64,000 nt of DNA from assembly GCF_000828575.1 (NCBI RefSeq), contig NZ_AP011952.1, positions 369,065 to 433,064 on the forward strand, written 5' to 3'. The translations under genes were made by a program, and so were the position numbers. Position 1 is the first letter of the stretch, and each line of letters begins with the position of its first letter. Shown here piece by piece: positions 27,701-35,110 of this stretch. Source of the stretch: Methanothermobacter sp. CaT2. Its GTDB lineage: Archaea > Methanobacteriota > Methanobacteria > Methanobacteriales > Methanothermobacteraceae. The notes beneath the pieces are model-generated. The model made no database searches. It was not told where the DNA came from and saw only the letters and a list, made by a program, of their open reading frames with translations.

Positions 27701-29502
27701 AGTATCTCACGCTTCCTGGTGTAGGACTCCAGTTTATCAAGGAGGGTGAATGCATCCGCCCTGTAGCGGTCCCATATACTGGATTCCAGGACCCCCAGGT
27801 CGAAGGGCCTTGACTCTGCAACCACAGAGACAACCTCGGCGAGCCCCCGGAGTTCGCCCGGGGTCTTAACCCTCATGAACCCGTATCTCTCCTGGAACTC
27901 CTTCAGGGATGCTGTTAACCTGTCAGCGGTCTTCATTATTGATTCAAGGAGTATTTCAAGTTCCCTGACATCTGAGGGTAGCATCATACCGGGATCGGTG
28001 CCGGACCAGGGGTTCTCCTGGAGTGGCGGGAGGAGTTCAGCCAGTTTGGCCAGGTTTCTGAGTTCAACAAGGGCCTCATCCCATTCGTCGGGTGTTATGG
28101 TCTCAGGGGAGGGTATCCTGACAAAGGGGAGCTCACCCTTGAAGTACTTCTCTGCACGCTCCTTCATCCCGAATAGCTGGAAGGGTGAGAGCTGTATGCT
28201 GTAAAGGGGTTCGTGGAGGGCGCGACGGTACTCGTTGAGTTCATCACGGAGCTTCTCTATCCTCCTGAACTCCCTCTCTGCCTCGGGCCTATCTGCCTCT
28301 GCCTCCATGAGGGTGGCTTCCAGTTCATTGAGGACGTCCTTCTTACGGGCCTTGTGGGAGTGGAGTTCAAGGCAGAACCTCCCGAGCCCTATGGAGTCCA
28401 GCCTGCTCTTGACAACCTCAAGGGCCGCCATCTTCTCACTCACAAAGAGGACTGTCTTGCCTGAGGCCATCAGCTCCGCTATGAGGTTCACTATGGTCTG
28501 GGACTTCCCGGTGCCGGGTGGGCCCTCAACCACAAGGTTCTTACCTGCCTTCACGTCCTCTATAACCGCGATCTGGGATGAGTCAGCATCCACGACATGG
28601 TAGAGGTCCCTGTAGGGTATGCTGTCTATGTCCACCTCCTCGCTGTCATCGTCTATCTCAATGGAAAAGAGGGCCTTCAGGAGGGGCCTGTCCACTATCT
28701 CATCCCAGTTGGGATAGGAGGAGGGGTCCAGGTCCATGTACATGAGGAACTTGGTGAAGGAGAAGAATCCGAGCTGGACCTCATCGGTGACACCCCACCC
28801 CTCCATTGATGAGACGGCGCCCTCGACGCGTTTAAGGTATGCTGAGACACCCCCAGGAGAGGATGGCATGCTGAACTCTGGCAGTTCGACACCCTCCTCC
28901 CTGAGCCTCGCCTGGAGGGACATGTTGGTTATGATCTCACTTCCATCCCAGCGGAGGGAGAAGGATGAACCTGCCCTCCTCCTCTCAAGTGACACCGGCA
29001 CCAGGACCAGGGGTGCTCTTCTGATATCGGGTTCCCCTTCGGTCCTCCACTCCAGGAAGCCGAGGGCCAGGTAGAGTATGTTGTAGCCCTGCTCCTGTAT
29101 CATGGTCCTGGCCCTCTGGTTGATGTAGAATAGCCTCCTCTGGAGTTCGGCCTCTGTAAGGGCCGTCTGGAGTATGTTCTCGTCCTCCACCTCCATCAGG
29201 TTCTCCTCCAGGAGGATACCCTCAGATGAAACTTCCAGTTCATCGCTGGGGTTGTCCTCACTGGAGGGCGCATCCTCATCTGGATCCAGGGTTTCCTCCT
29301 CCTCAATGCGGGGTGCGAGCTTCATCTTTTTCCGGTTGAGGACAAGGTAGCTGTATATGTACTCGGGGTCATGGTTCACCACCTCAACCGTCCTGGACCT
29401 TGGTCTGAAGTTGAGGAGCTGGTTCCTCATTGTGAGGTCAAGGAGTTTCTCCCTCAGATTCTCAAATTCCCTTTCGATGATTTCCCTTGCAGATTGATCC
29501 AT
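24721..29502 (-). CDS. Large SF1 helicase (DUF4011/COG1112-like) with Vsr-like nuclease and DUF3320 domains
   Basis: 1593 aa. An N-terminal DUF4011 region has LREKLLDLTMRNQLLNFRPR. Helicase core: VEGPPGTGKSQTIVNLI (Walker A, near residue 330), DVVIFDEASQVKPEDALGAF (II), VMGDTNQLPPT (III), WHYRSRHESLIAVSN (IV) and RLNVLITRAREKCVVFT (VI). A long coiled-coil insert separates the two halves of the core. Then comes a Vsr/MTES_1575-type nuclease (VDFAVKDPDEPGRYIAGIL; GWNIIHLWSSDWYRN), an acidic low-complexity linker, and a DUF3320 domain near the C-terminus. Proteins of this build occur in bacterial defence and DNA-repair contexts. Here it is outside the island and has host-like composition. Function inferred only. 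Confidence 0.85.
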   Translation of the reverse strand: MDQSAREIIEREFENLREKLLDLTMRNQLLNFRPRSRTVEVVNHDPEYIYSYLVLNRKKMKLAPRIEEEETLDPDEDAPSSEDNPSDELEVSSEGILLEENLMEVEDENILQTALTEAELQRRLFYINQRARTMIQEQGYNILYLALGFLEWRTEGEPDIRRAPLVLVPVSLERRRAGSSFSLRWDGSEIITNMSLQARLREEGVELPEFSMPSSPGGVSAYLKRVEGAVSSMEGWGVTDEVQLGFFSFTKFLMYMDLDPSSYPNWDEIVDRPLLKALFSIEIDDDSEEVDIDSIPYRDLYHVVDADSSQIAVIEDVKAGKNLVVEGPPGTGKSQTIVNLIAELMASGKTVLFVSEKMAALEVVKSRLDSIGLGRFCLELHSHKARKKDVLNELEATLMEAEADRPEAEREFRRIEKLRDELNEYRRALHEPLYSIQLSPFQLFGMKERAEKYFKGELPFVRIPSPETITPDEWDEALVELRNLAKLAELLPPLQENPWSGTDPGMMLPSDVRELEILLESIMKTADRLTASLKEFQERYGFMRVKTPGELRGLAEVVSVVAESRPFDLGVLESSIWDRYRADAFTLLDKLESYTRKREILDRFHESVHGVDLEALLRDYLKESSSRIKFLSGRYRKIRNEIDALYVGRAPENDYEIVEDLENLMDVMSLREELERYSGVAERFFGPMWNPENPPLEDLRATAEWIVRFRDLHSDGMISERTLECISRGLDGEKLLSDFEDIMEIYNELEDKLSRLQKGINTHAHVLFNSMPEDVPFRAWRSRVKAWSEALNLLPLWSQYLEKKRLCMKTRGAAFIPIIESGIIRMDDIRPAMEGNLADALLERAFREIPTLYTFIGDLHEAKIREFRELDSRIIELNRKRLIHQLNSNMPTVFGGAAPNSEESILSGEFTRKRGHMPLRKLLKLAGGTVKRIKPCFMMSPLSIAQYLDPRSSQLQFDVVIFDEASQVKPEDALGAFLRARTAVVMGDTNQLPPTSFFDQMISAEEDSEDVATAADIESILHLCKRSFPVRMLRWHYRSRHESLIAVSNQEFYDNRLLVYPSPAREDEELGLHLVYLPDTVYERGRTSSNPLEAAAVVDAIEDHFMRYGSSRSLGVGTFSVAQMNAILEALEARLRENPELERIINQETDEPFFIKNLETIQGDERDVIFISVGYGFDERGRMSLNFGPLNQEGGERRLNVLITRAREKCVVFTNFRSSDLRTGPGTPFGVRALRRFLRYAETGVLESDSTDTSQGLFEDSVYDFLVDEGFEVDRGVGCAGFRVDFAVKDPDEPGRYIAGILTDGEMYSRAEVARDRDRLREEILRNLGWNIIHLWSSDWYRNREETQRKVSDRLEEIVEEARVVRESPETPETEQEVADEVEEPVVAETGDMEEAADEVDESAVDESGGPDQEPPRDGAAEYVEYETDKLREPDDLYRSPTPVISSVVSEIVSMEGPVHVEEVIRRIRESCGLRRAGRRVRSIINSAIEMAENNGNIKRNGDFLLLSDSMPVTVRRRSGRIDISLISPMEIEEAVRIALRSTSDMDEVITRVSRMFGFKNTSRKTASGIRSVMEDMARRGEIVVDDEGVRIV

Positions 29503-29565
29503 TCAGATTCTCCCTCAGTTCTCTTTCATAGAAGTCACGTCATCAGTATCTAAATTAATTCTATC

Positions 29566-29892
29566 CTAGATATTCTTCTCCCCCGGCACCGTTAATGTGG
29601 CCACCCTGTAGAAGATGTAGACGAATATTAAATCAACAAGCCATATCATGGCGGCGATGATCTCATCATTCCCGGGGATTGGCCAGAAGAGGTCAATGAG
29701 GTCCATAACCCTCGTGGCTGAGAATACTATCATTGAAACTGCGAATACGCTTATCAGAATGGCTGTTTCATCCATTTTTGAGAACAGCATCCCCAGGAAC
29801 GCCTCATCATATCGCAGGTTGTTCAGGAGTATCCTCGCTGAGAAGTAGAGCGTCAGGAGTGGGGGTATCATTACAATCCATTTCACATACAT
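29566..29892 (-). CDS. Small membrane protein (downstream member of pair)
   Basis: 108 aa with three to four hydrophobic helices (IVMIPPLLTLYFSARILLNN; AILISVFAVSMIVFSATRV; AAMIWLVDLIFVYIFYRVA). The start is ATG 29892, which overlaps the TGA of the upstream gene (TGATG) and has GGTGAT 4 nt before it; a TTG 3 nt upstream is less likely. Organisation and topology resemble the preceding gene (ARILLNN here, VRILRQI there), so the two look like diverged paralogues acting as a heteromeric membrane unit. Family not recognised. Confidence 0.65.
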   Translation of the reverse strand: MYVKWIVMIPPLLTLYFSARILLNNLRYDEAFLGMLFSKMDETAILISVFAVSMIVFSATRVMDLIDLFWPIPGNDEIIAAMIWLVDLIFVYIFYRVATLTVPGEKNI

Positions 29893-30203
29893 CAAAGATC
29901 ACCGCCCATCACTGAGGATAAGAGGAACACCGAAACCAGGAGGAAGAATGCGTTGAGGTTCAGGAAACACTCGACGACGGCCTCCTCCTGCCCAGTGACA
30001 AAGGTGAAGCCGACCAGTACCGTGAAGATTGATGCCATAAATATTGATACACATATGAGCCTTGCGGTGCGTCTGTGGAGGAACAGCATTGAGACCGCAA
30101 GTTCCCTGGTCCCTATCTGCCTGAGTATCCTGACACAGAACCCTATTATTAGAAGACCCATGACAAGGCCGGCCACCCTGTTTATGAGGAGCAGATGATC
30201 CAT
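29892..30203 (-). CDS. Small membrane protein (upstream member of pair)
   Basis: 103 aa with three hydrophobic segments (LVMGLLIIGFCVRIL; LICVSIFMASIFTVLVGFTF; CFLNLNAFFLLVSVFLL). The stop codon overlaps the next start, so the pair is translationally coupled. No known domain is recognised. The long gap on its 5' side (30204-30308) carries an A/T-rich TATTTATC stretch that could be its promoter. Confidence 0.65.
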   Translation of the reverse strand: MDHLLLINRVAGLVMGLLIIGFCVRILRQIGTRELAVSMLFLHRRTARLICVSIFMASIFTVLVGFTFVTGQEEAVVECFLNLNAFFLLVSVFLLSSVMGGDL

Positions 30204-30308
30204 ATAAACACCATAGATATTATGTTCAGGGGGATATTTATCTATTCCATTCTCCTGTCATGGCGAATCATCTGCATACACGGGGATACCCGGCAGGCCA
30301 GATCCTCC

Positions 30309-31220
30309 TCAACAGGTACCGGAGGTCACATGGGGAATCAGCAGCGCCATGTTGATGATGTCATCACGGTTGTGCTCAACCAGGGGGACCAGGGGTCCCG
30401 GGCTGCCGGTTGAGAGGTAGGTCCTGTAGTAGTCAGGGACGTGTGAGCCCGGTATGTCAAGGTCCCTCTCAGCACCCAGGATATGCCTCTCCACCGTCGA
30501 CAGTTTACAGTCAGGGAGTCTGTGCCCCCATAGTCGCCTTGAAATATGGTACAGGTCCACGTGACAGTTTTCAAGCCTGTTTTCAAGGCCATGGACGGCT
30601 GACCTCCTCCTTATGTAGGGGAGGTCGAAGCTTGCACCGTTGAAGGTTACGATGATGGAGTCTGGTGGTATGTGGTGGTAGATCTCAAGGACCGCCCCCT
30701 CCATTTCAGGTGCCGGTGCCAGGCGCTGCCTCACATTTATCACCCCATCCTCAATCCATGCCATGCCTGTGAGTATCACCGGCGCCCCTCCAAGGCCCAG
30801 GGTCTCGATGTCCAGGAAGGTGAACCTCTCCTCATCCACAAGCCCAAGGGCCCCCAGGACCCTGTAATCAGAGGATGAACAGTTCAGGTAGCCCCTGATC
30901 TCCGGGAAGTCCCCTGCTTCAATGAGACCGAGGATACGTGCCGCCTCCTCCCGGTAGGTCTCATGTTCCAGGAGGTCCTCGATGGTATGGTAGCCCTCAG
31001 ATTTCAGCATCCCCTCGGTTATGGAACCAACACCCCTCAGCAGTTTCAGGTCAGAGAGGATGTGGGGTCTGACATCAGACCTCCTCAGCTTCACCCTCCT
31101 CTCATGGGATATCTCCAGGGCCTCAGAGCCTGCAGCGGTCACCCTGGACGCATCAAAGGTCTCCTCGAGTGATTCACCATCATATTCTATTACGAGATCC
31201 CATTTGAGTTTTTCAAGCAC
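30309..31220 (-). CDS. MrfB/YprB-like 3'-5' exonuclease (RNase H-like fold)
   Basis: 303 aa. A helix-hairpin-helix segment (LLRGVGSITEGMLKSEGYHT, about residues 65-110) precedes an RNase_H_2 exonuclease. The exonuclease carries acidic residues in FLDIETLGLGG, VTFNGASFDLPYI and VEHNRDDIINMALL, a DEDD set with a His near the last Asp. Bacillus subtilis YprB (MrfB) has this fold and works with the helicase YprA (MrfA) in mitomycin-C repair. A YprA-like helicase lies directly upstream, 34 nt away, so the pair is probably an archaeal MrfAB unit. The start is GTG 31220 with GGAGGT 5 nt before it. Confidence 0.82.
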   Translation of the reverse strand: MLEKLKWDLVIEYDGESLEETFDASRVTAAGSEALEISHERRVKLRRSDVRPHILSDLKLLRGVGSITEGMLKSEGYHTIEDLLEHETYREEAARILGLIEAGDFPEIRGYLNCSSSDYRVLGALGLVDEERFTFLDIETLGLGGAPVILTGMAWIEDGVINVRQRLAPAPEMEGAVLEIYHHIPPDSIIVTFNGASFDLPYIRRRSAVHGLENRLENCHVDLYHISRRLWGHRLPDCKLSTVERHILGAERDLDIPGSHVPDYYRTYLSTGSPGPLVPLVEHNRDDIINMALLIPHVTSGTC

Positions 31221-31254
31221 ACTATACCTCCAGCGTCATTTTCAAGCCCACGGA

Positions 31255-33723
31255 CTATGAACCGTTCATGGCCCTCTCATGGAAGTAGGCCGCCATCTCA
31301 ACCTCCCCCTGCCTTCTGAGTATTTCCCCCATCAGGTAGCATGCCCCGGGATTTCCAGGGTCCCTCTCAAGGACCTCGTGTAGCCTTAGCTTGGCATCCA
31401 GGAGGTTACCCTCACTGCAGAGCTCCTCCACCCCGGCGAGGACGTCTTCATCAACCTCACTGGCCTCCCTGACCTCACCCGAGGTCTGCTCCATGAGGTG
31501 CTCCAGTATCTTCACCGTCGCGTCCCTGTGGAGCGGCGAGTTCTCGTTGCCACACTTTGGTGAGTAGATGCATGATGGGCAGCCCTCGGTGCAGCTGCAG
31601 GATGATACCAGTTCCAGGGTCGATTCCAGGAGGTCCCCGAAGACCTCAACACCCTTCTCTGCAAGTCCGATTCCGCCCTCGAAGCCGTCATATATGAATA
31701 TGGTGGCCTCCTGTGTGTCCGGGTGCATGGGTGTGGATATGCCCCCGATATCACTCCTGTCGCAGAGGACGTGGAGGGGGAAGAGGGATATGAGGGCGTG
31801 TTCAGCCCCATGTATTCCCCCGTCGAAGGCGTCATCCCCGTAGATCTCCTCGAGCTCATCCCTGAGGGAGTCAGGAATGGTGAACCAGAGGGCCCTGGTC
31901 CTGAACCTGAGGGGTGGGAGGTCAAGTTCCTCTCTACCATGGACCCTGCTGTAGATCATCACCCTGTAGCCGGTGTAGTGCTCGGTCACCTCAACCTCGC
32001 CGAAGTTAACCTCAAGGTCACCCAGCCTCCGACGCCGGAGCTTCCTTATAATCCTGAGCTCGGTGTCCCTGAGGACACTGGTATGGTACTCAACGTCCCT
32101 CCTGTCAACGATTATCCTCCTGCCTTCAAGGTCAAAGTCCCGTACGGTGTAGGTGTTGCCGTGGTTCATGAGCACCGCACCCTCATGGGCCTCCCTGTAG
32201 GCCTGGGAGCGGCTCATGGTCTCAAGGACGCGGCCCTCACAGATGACCGTGAAGGTGTCCTGGGAGACGTCATCGAGGCCGTACCTGAACTGGGGGTCGC
32301 CGCTGCAGGTGAGACCATCGGGTGCCAGTTCAAGCTCCCCATCAGCGAGCATCTCCCCTGCAACACCCACACTGAAGTCGTATTCCAGGAAGTCATCCAG
32401 GGTTAAGGGCAGCTCGGAGGCCGCGCATGCAGTCTGGTTCCTCAGTATCAGCCTGTTCTGGAGGTCTATTATTGCATTCTCATGGGGCCTCTCAAAGATG
32501 AATGAGGGGTTCTTCATGATGTACTGGTCCAGGGGGTTCTCGAAGGCCACCAGGACCACCATGGAGTCCTTCAGGTTCCTCCCGGCCCTGCCAGCCTGCT
32601 GCCAGGTCGATATCATGGTCCCGGGGTAACCAGATATTATGACGGCGTCCAGTGAACCTATGTCTATGCCGAGCTCCAGGGCATTGGTTGCGGTGACACC
32701 CAGGAGCCTCCCCTCCTTGAGGTCAGCCTCTATCCTCCGCCTCTGCTCTGCAAGGTAACCTGCCCTGTAGGACGTCACCCTGTCAACGAGTTTGCGGTTC
32801 TCCCTGTCAAGCTGCTCCCTTGTCCAGCGGGTTACAAGTTCAGCCATCTTCCTTGAGATGGTGAAGCAGAGGGTCTGCACGCCCCTCAGAACAAGGTATG
32901 AGAGTATGGCTGAGGTTTCAAGGTGCGCCGAGGGATCACCCCTCTTCCTGTAGGGGTTGTAGAGTATGAAGTGCTTCGGACCGGAGGGCGATGTGTCATC
33001 AGAGATCACCCTGAAGTCAAGGCCGGTAAGTTTATGTGAGAACTCAGCGGGGTTGGCGAGGGTTGCGCTTGCAAGGATGAACTGGGGGTCTGAACCGTAG
33101 TACCTGCAGATCCTCCGCAGCCTCCTCAGGAGGAGGGCCACGTTGGAGCCGAAGACCCCCCTGTACTGGTGGGCCTCATCGATCACCACGTAGCGCAGGT
33201 TGCTGTAGAACCGCCTCCACTGGTGGTGCCAGGGGAGTATGCGGTGCAGCTGGTGGGGGTTGGTGAGTATCACCCTGGAGTTCTCTCTTATCCAGGGCCT
33301 CCGCTCCCGGGGTGTGTCACCATCATAGGTTGACGGGTTGAGTCTGAGTCCGAGCTCTGATTCCAGCTCCTCCAGGACCCCGAGCTGGTCCCTTGAGAGG
33401 GCCTTGGCAGGGTATATGTAGAGGGCCGTTGCATCGGGGTTGAGGGTGAGGGTCTCCATGATGGGGAGGTTGAAGGCCAGTGTCTTCCCGGAGGCCGTGG
33501 GGGTTGTTATGAGGATGTTCATCCCATCCCTTATGGCGTCGAGGGCCTCCCTCTGGTGGCGGTAAAGCCTTATACCCCCTGCATCCAGGTAGTCCCTGAT
33601 GTTATCAGGGAGGTCCGTGGAGTCAGAGTACCTTGCTTCACGGCCCGGGATTGTCTCCACGTGTTCTATGGCATCCCTGAACCGCCAGTCCCTCCTGAAC
33701 CTCTCAAGAACCCTTTTAACCAT
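31255..33723 (-). CDS. MrfA/YprA-like DEAD/DEAH-box helicase with MZB (DUF1998) domain and TPR tail
   Basis: 822 aa. SF2 motifs: ITTPTASGKTLAFNLPIM (I), VILTNPHQLHRI (Ib), VVIDEAHQYRGVFGSNVAL (II), LASATLANP (III), GVTATNALELGIDIGSLDAV and GRAGRNLKDS (V and VI). The C-terminal MZB zinc-binding domain has CSCTEGCPSCIYSPKCGNEN near residue 705 with four cysteines. The last 55 residues form a TPR-like pair (LRLHEVLERDPGNPGACYLM), which is unusual for the family. MrfA works on interstrand crosslinks and bulky lesions with MrfB. ATG 33723; it lies upstream of the exonuclease on the same strand. Confidence 0.87.
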   Translation of the reverse strand: MVKRVLERFRRDWRFRDAIEHVETIPGREARYSDSTDLPDNIRDYLDAGGIRLYRHQREALDAIRDGMNILITTPTASGKTLAFNLPIMETLTLNPDATALYIYPAKALSRDQLGVLEELESELGLRLNPSTYDGDTPRERRPWIRENSRVILTNPHQLHRILPWHHQWRRFYSNLRYVVIDEAHQYRGVFGSNVALLLRRLRRICRYYGSDPQFILASATLANPAEFSHKLTGLDFRVISDDTSPSGPKHFILYNPYRKRGDPSAHLETSAILSYLVLRGVQTLCFTISRKMAELVTRWTREQLDRENRKLVDRVTSYRAGYLAEQRRRIEADLKEGRLLGVTATNALELGIDIGSLDAVIISGYPGTMISTWQQAGRAGRNLKDSMVVLVAFENPLDQYIMKNPSFIFERPHENAIIDLQNRLILRNQTACAASELPLTLDDFLEYDFSVGVAGEMLADGELELAPDGLTCSGDPQFRYGLDDVSQDTFTVICEGRVLETMSRSQAYREAHEGAVLMNHGNTYTVRDFDLEGRRIIVDRRDVEYHTSVLRDTELRIIRKLRRRRLGDLEVNFGEVEVTEHYTGYRVMIYSRVHGREELDLPPLRFRTRALWFTIPDSLRDELEEIYGDDAFDGGIHGAEHALISLFPLHVLCDRSDIGGISTPMHPDTQEATIFIYDGFEGGIGLAEKGVEVFGDLLESTLELVSSCSCTEGCPSCIYSPKCGNENSPLHRDATVKILEHLMEQTSGEVREASEVDEDVLAGVEELCSEGNLLDAKLRLHEVLERDPGNPGACYLMGEILRRQGEVEMAAYFHERAMNGS

Positions 33724-33766
33724 GAAAATGAATTATGGTTTAATCTTATTTAATTGTTGTCCAGGA

Positions 33767-33857
33767 GTGCAGAATAACCGTTTATTTAACCCGGATAACT
33801 GAAACCATGCCCCAAATCAGCATACCGGCAGGTGCAGAATAACCGTTTATTTAACCC
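33767..33857 (+). repeat. Pair of perfect 26-bp direct repeats
   Basis: Copies at 33767-33792 and 33832-33857 are identical over 26 bp, starting GTGCAGAATAACC and ending TTTATTTAACCC, with a 65-bp period. Each copy contains a TATA-like GTTTATTTAAC. They lie in the 220-bp gap between the divergent helicase and DJ-1-like genes, so they may be duplicated promoter or operator elements, or the trace of a small duplication. Confidence 0.75.
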
Positions 33858-33943
33858 CCAGACTGGCCGGACGGATACCGGGCGTTACACTTTTTCCAGT
33901 GATGGAACATAATATGATACAGTGTGGATGAGAGGGTGTAACT

Positions 33944-34531
33944 TTGAGGAGATATGTGGCTGTGGCCATCATCATGGCCTGCCTTGTCCTGGCAGCGGCC
34001 TATCTCTCAGGGGGTGGGGCCCCTGTGGAGGGTCGTGTGGCCCTGGTGGTCTTCGAGGACTACAACCCGCATGAATTTGAAACTCTCCGCTCCACAGCCA
34101 CGGAGGTCACCGTGATAGGGGCGGGTAACCTCACATCTGGCTACGATGTCCGCATTGAGGATGTGAAGCCATCCGATATCAGGGGCTACGATGCAGTTAT
34201 CTTCACAGGTGGAAGCGGCCTCTACAGGAGGGTGAAGTCCGGTCATGTGGACCGGGACCTGGAGATGGCGGCCGGTATAGCAGAATCAGCCAGCAGGAGT
34301 GGTAAGATCATAGGCGCCATATGCGCTGCCCCGGCCATACCTGCAATGGCCGGAATCCTGAGGGGTCAGAATGCAACCATATACCCTGGCCTTGAGGGTG
34401 TGCTCTCAGAGAACGGCGCCAGATACGTGAAGGGTGACGTCGTGGTTTCAGGGAGGATTGTAACGGCATCCACCCCTGAATCCGCCGGAAAACTGAGGGA
34501 TACCCTCAGGGATATGATCAGAAAGCTTTGA
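33944..34531 (+). CDS. Exported DJ-1/PfpI family protein
   Basis: 195 aa from a TTG start (33944) preceded by GAGGGTG. The N-terminus is an uncleaved or cleaved export signal (RRYVAVAIIMACLVLAAAYL). The rest is a DJ-1/PfpI fold: RVALVVFEDYNPHEFETL, YDAVIFTGGSG and GKIIGAICAAPAIPAMAG, with the nucleophilic Cys at the elbow. Family members are glyoxalases, chaperones or amidotransferase-like enzymes; which applies here is unknown. An outside location is unusual for the fold. It ends 11 nt before the start of an exported thermonuclease, so the two form an operon. Confidence 0.82.
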   Translation: MRRYVAVAIIMACLVLAAAYLSGGGAPVEGRVALVVFEDYNPHEFETLRSTATEVTVIGAGNLTSGYDVRIEDVKPSDIRGYDAVIFTGGSGLYRRVKSGHVDRDLEMAAGIAESASRSGKIIGAICAAPAIPAMAGILRGQNATIYPGLEGVLSENGARYVKGDVVVSGRIVTASTPESAGKLRDTLRDMIRKL

Positions 34532-34542
34532 GGTGCGCATTC

Positions 34543-35049
34543 ATGAAGAGGTATATTGTCATTGTGATGCTTGCCCTGATGGTTGCGGGCTGCGTCTCGG
34601 AGGATGGTAACTACACCTACAATGAGGGTGTCCAGGACAGCAGTGTGGATAATCCTGTTAATGATTCATGGACCAGCGACTCCCAGGGTAAGGTTAACAG
34701 TACTGATGAGAAGAAATCGAGCTACGAGGCATCAGGCAGCTGTTACCATGTGGTCGACGGTGACACCATAGACGTTGAGGGCGTCGGGAGGATACGCCTG
34801 GTTGGGGTTAACACCCCTGAACGTGGACAGCCAGGCTACAGGGAGGCGAAGGACTTCGTGAAGTCCATGTGCCTTGGAAGAACAGTCCAGCTGGACATCG
34901 ATGATGCTAAGAGACATGACAGGTATGGGAGGGTGCTTGCAGTTGTCTATGTTGACGGTGTCAACCTCAACAGGGAGCTCCTCAGGCGTGGCTATGCCGA
35001 GGTAATGTACATACCACCCTCTGAGTTTAACCCCTACGGATGGACCTGA
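34543..35049 (+). CDS. Thermonuclease (SNase-like) lipoprotein
   Basis: 168 aa. The lipobox is in MLALMVAGC, so it is probably lipid-anchored on the outside. A polar linker (about residues 20-60) leads to a full SNase fold: CYHVVDGDTIDVEGVGRIRL, VGVNTPERGQP with the catalytic Arg and Glu, and DRYGRVLAVVYVDGVNLN with the second Arg. It should cut extracellular DNA or RNA, for scavenging or uptake processing. ATG 34543 has GAGGTG upstream; an earlier TTG overlaps the previous stop and is less likely. It is the last host-composition gene before the defence island. Confidence 0.87.
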   Translation: MKRYIVIVMLALMVAGCVSEDGNYTYNEGVQDSSVDNPVNDSWTSDSQGKVNSTDEKKSSYEASGSCYHVVDGDTIDVEGVGRIRLVGVNTPERGQPGYREAKDFVKSMCLGRTVQLDIDDAKRHDRYGRVLAVVYVDGVNLNRELLRRGYAEVMYIPPSEFNPYGWT

Positions 35050-35110
35050 AAAAAGAAGGGGTAGATTTACTACTTGATAAGGCGTTGCTACCTTGATAAA
35101 GTTCTTTAGA

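Noticed and set aside
31723..32406. Long plus-strand open frame (227 codons) inside the MrfA-like gene
   Set aside because: Antisense shadow of a helicase with intact motifs; no ribosome site or recognisable fold.
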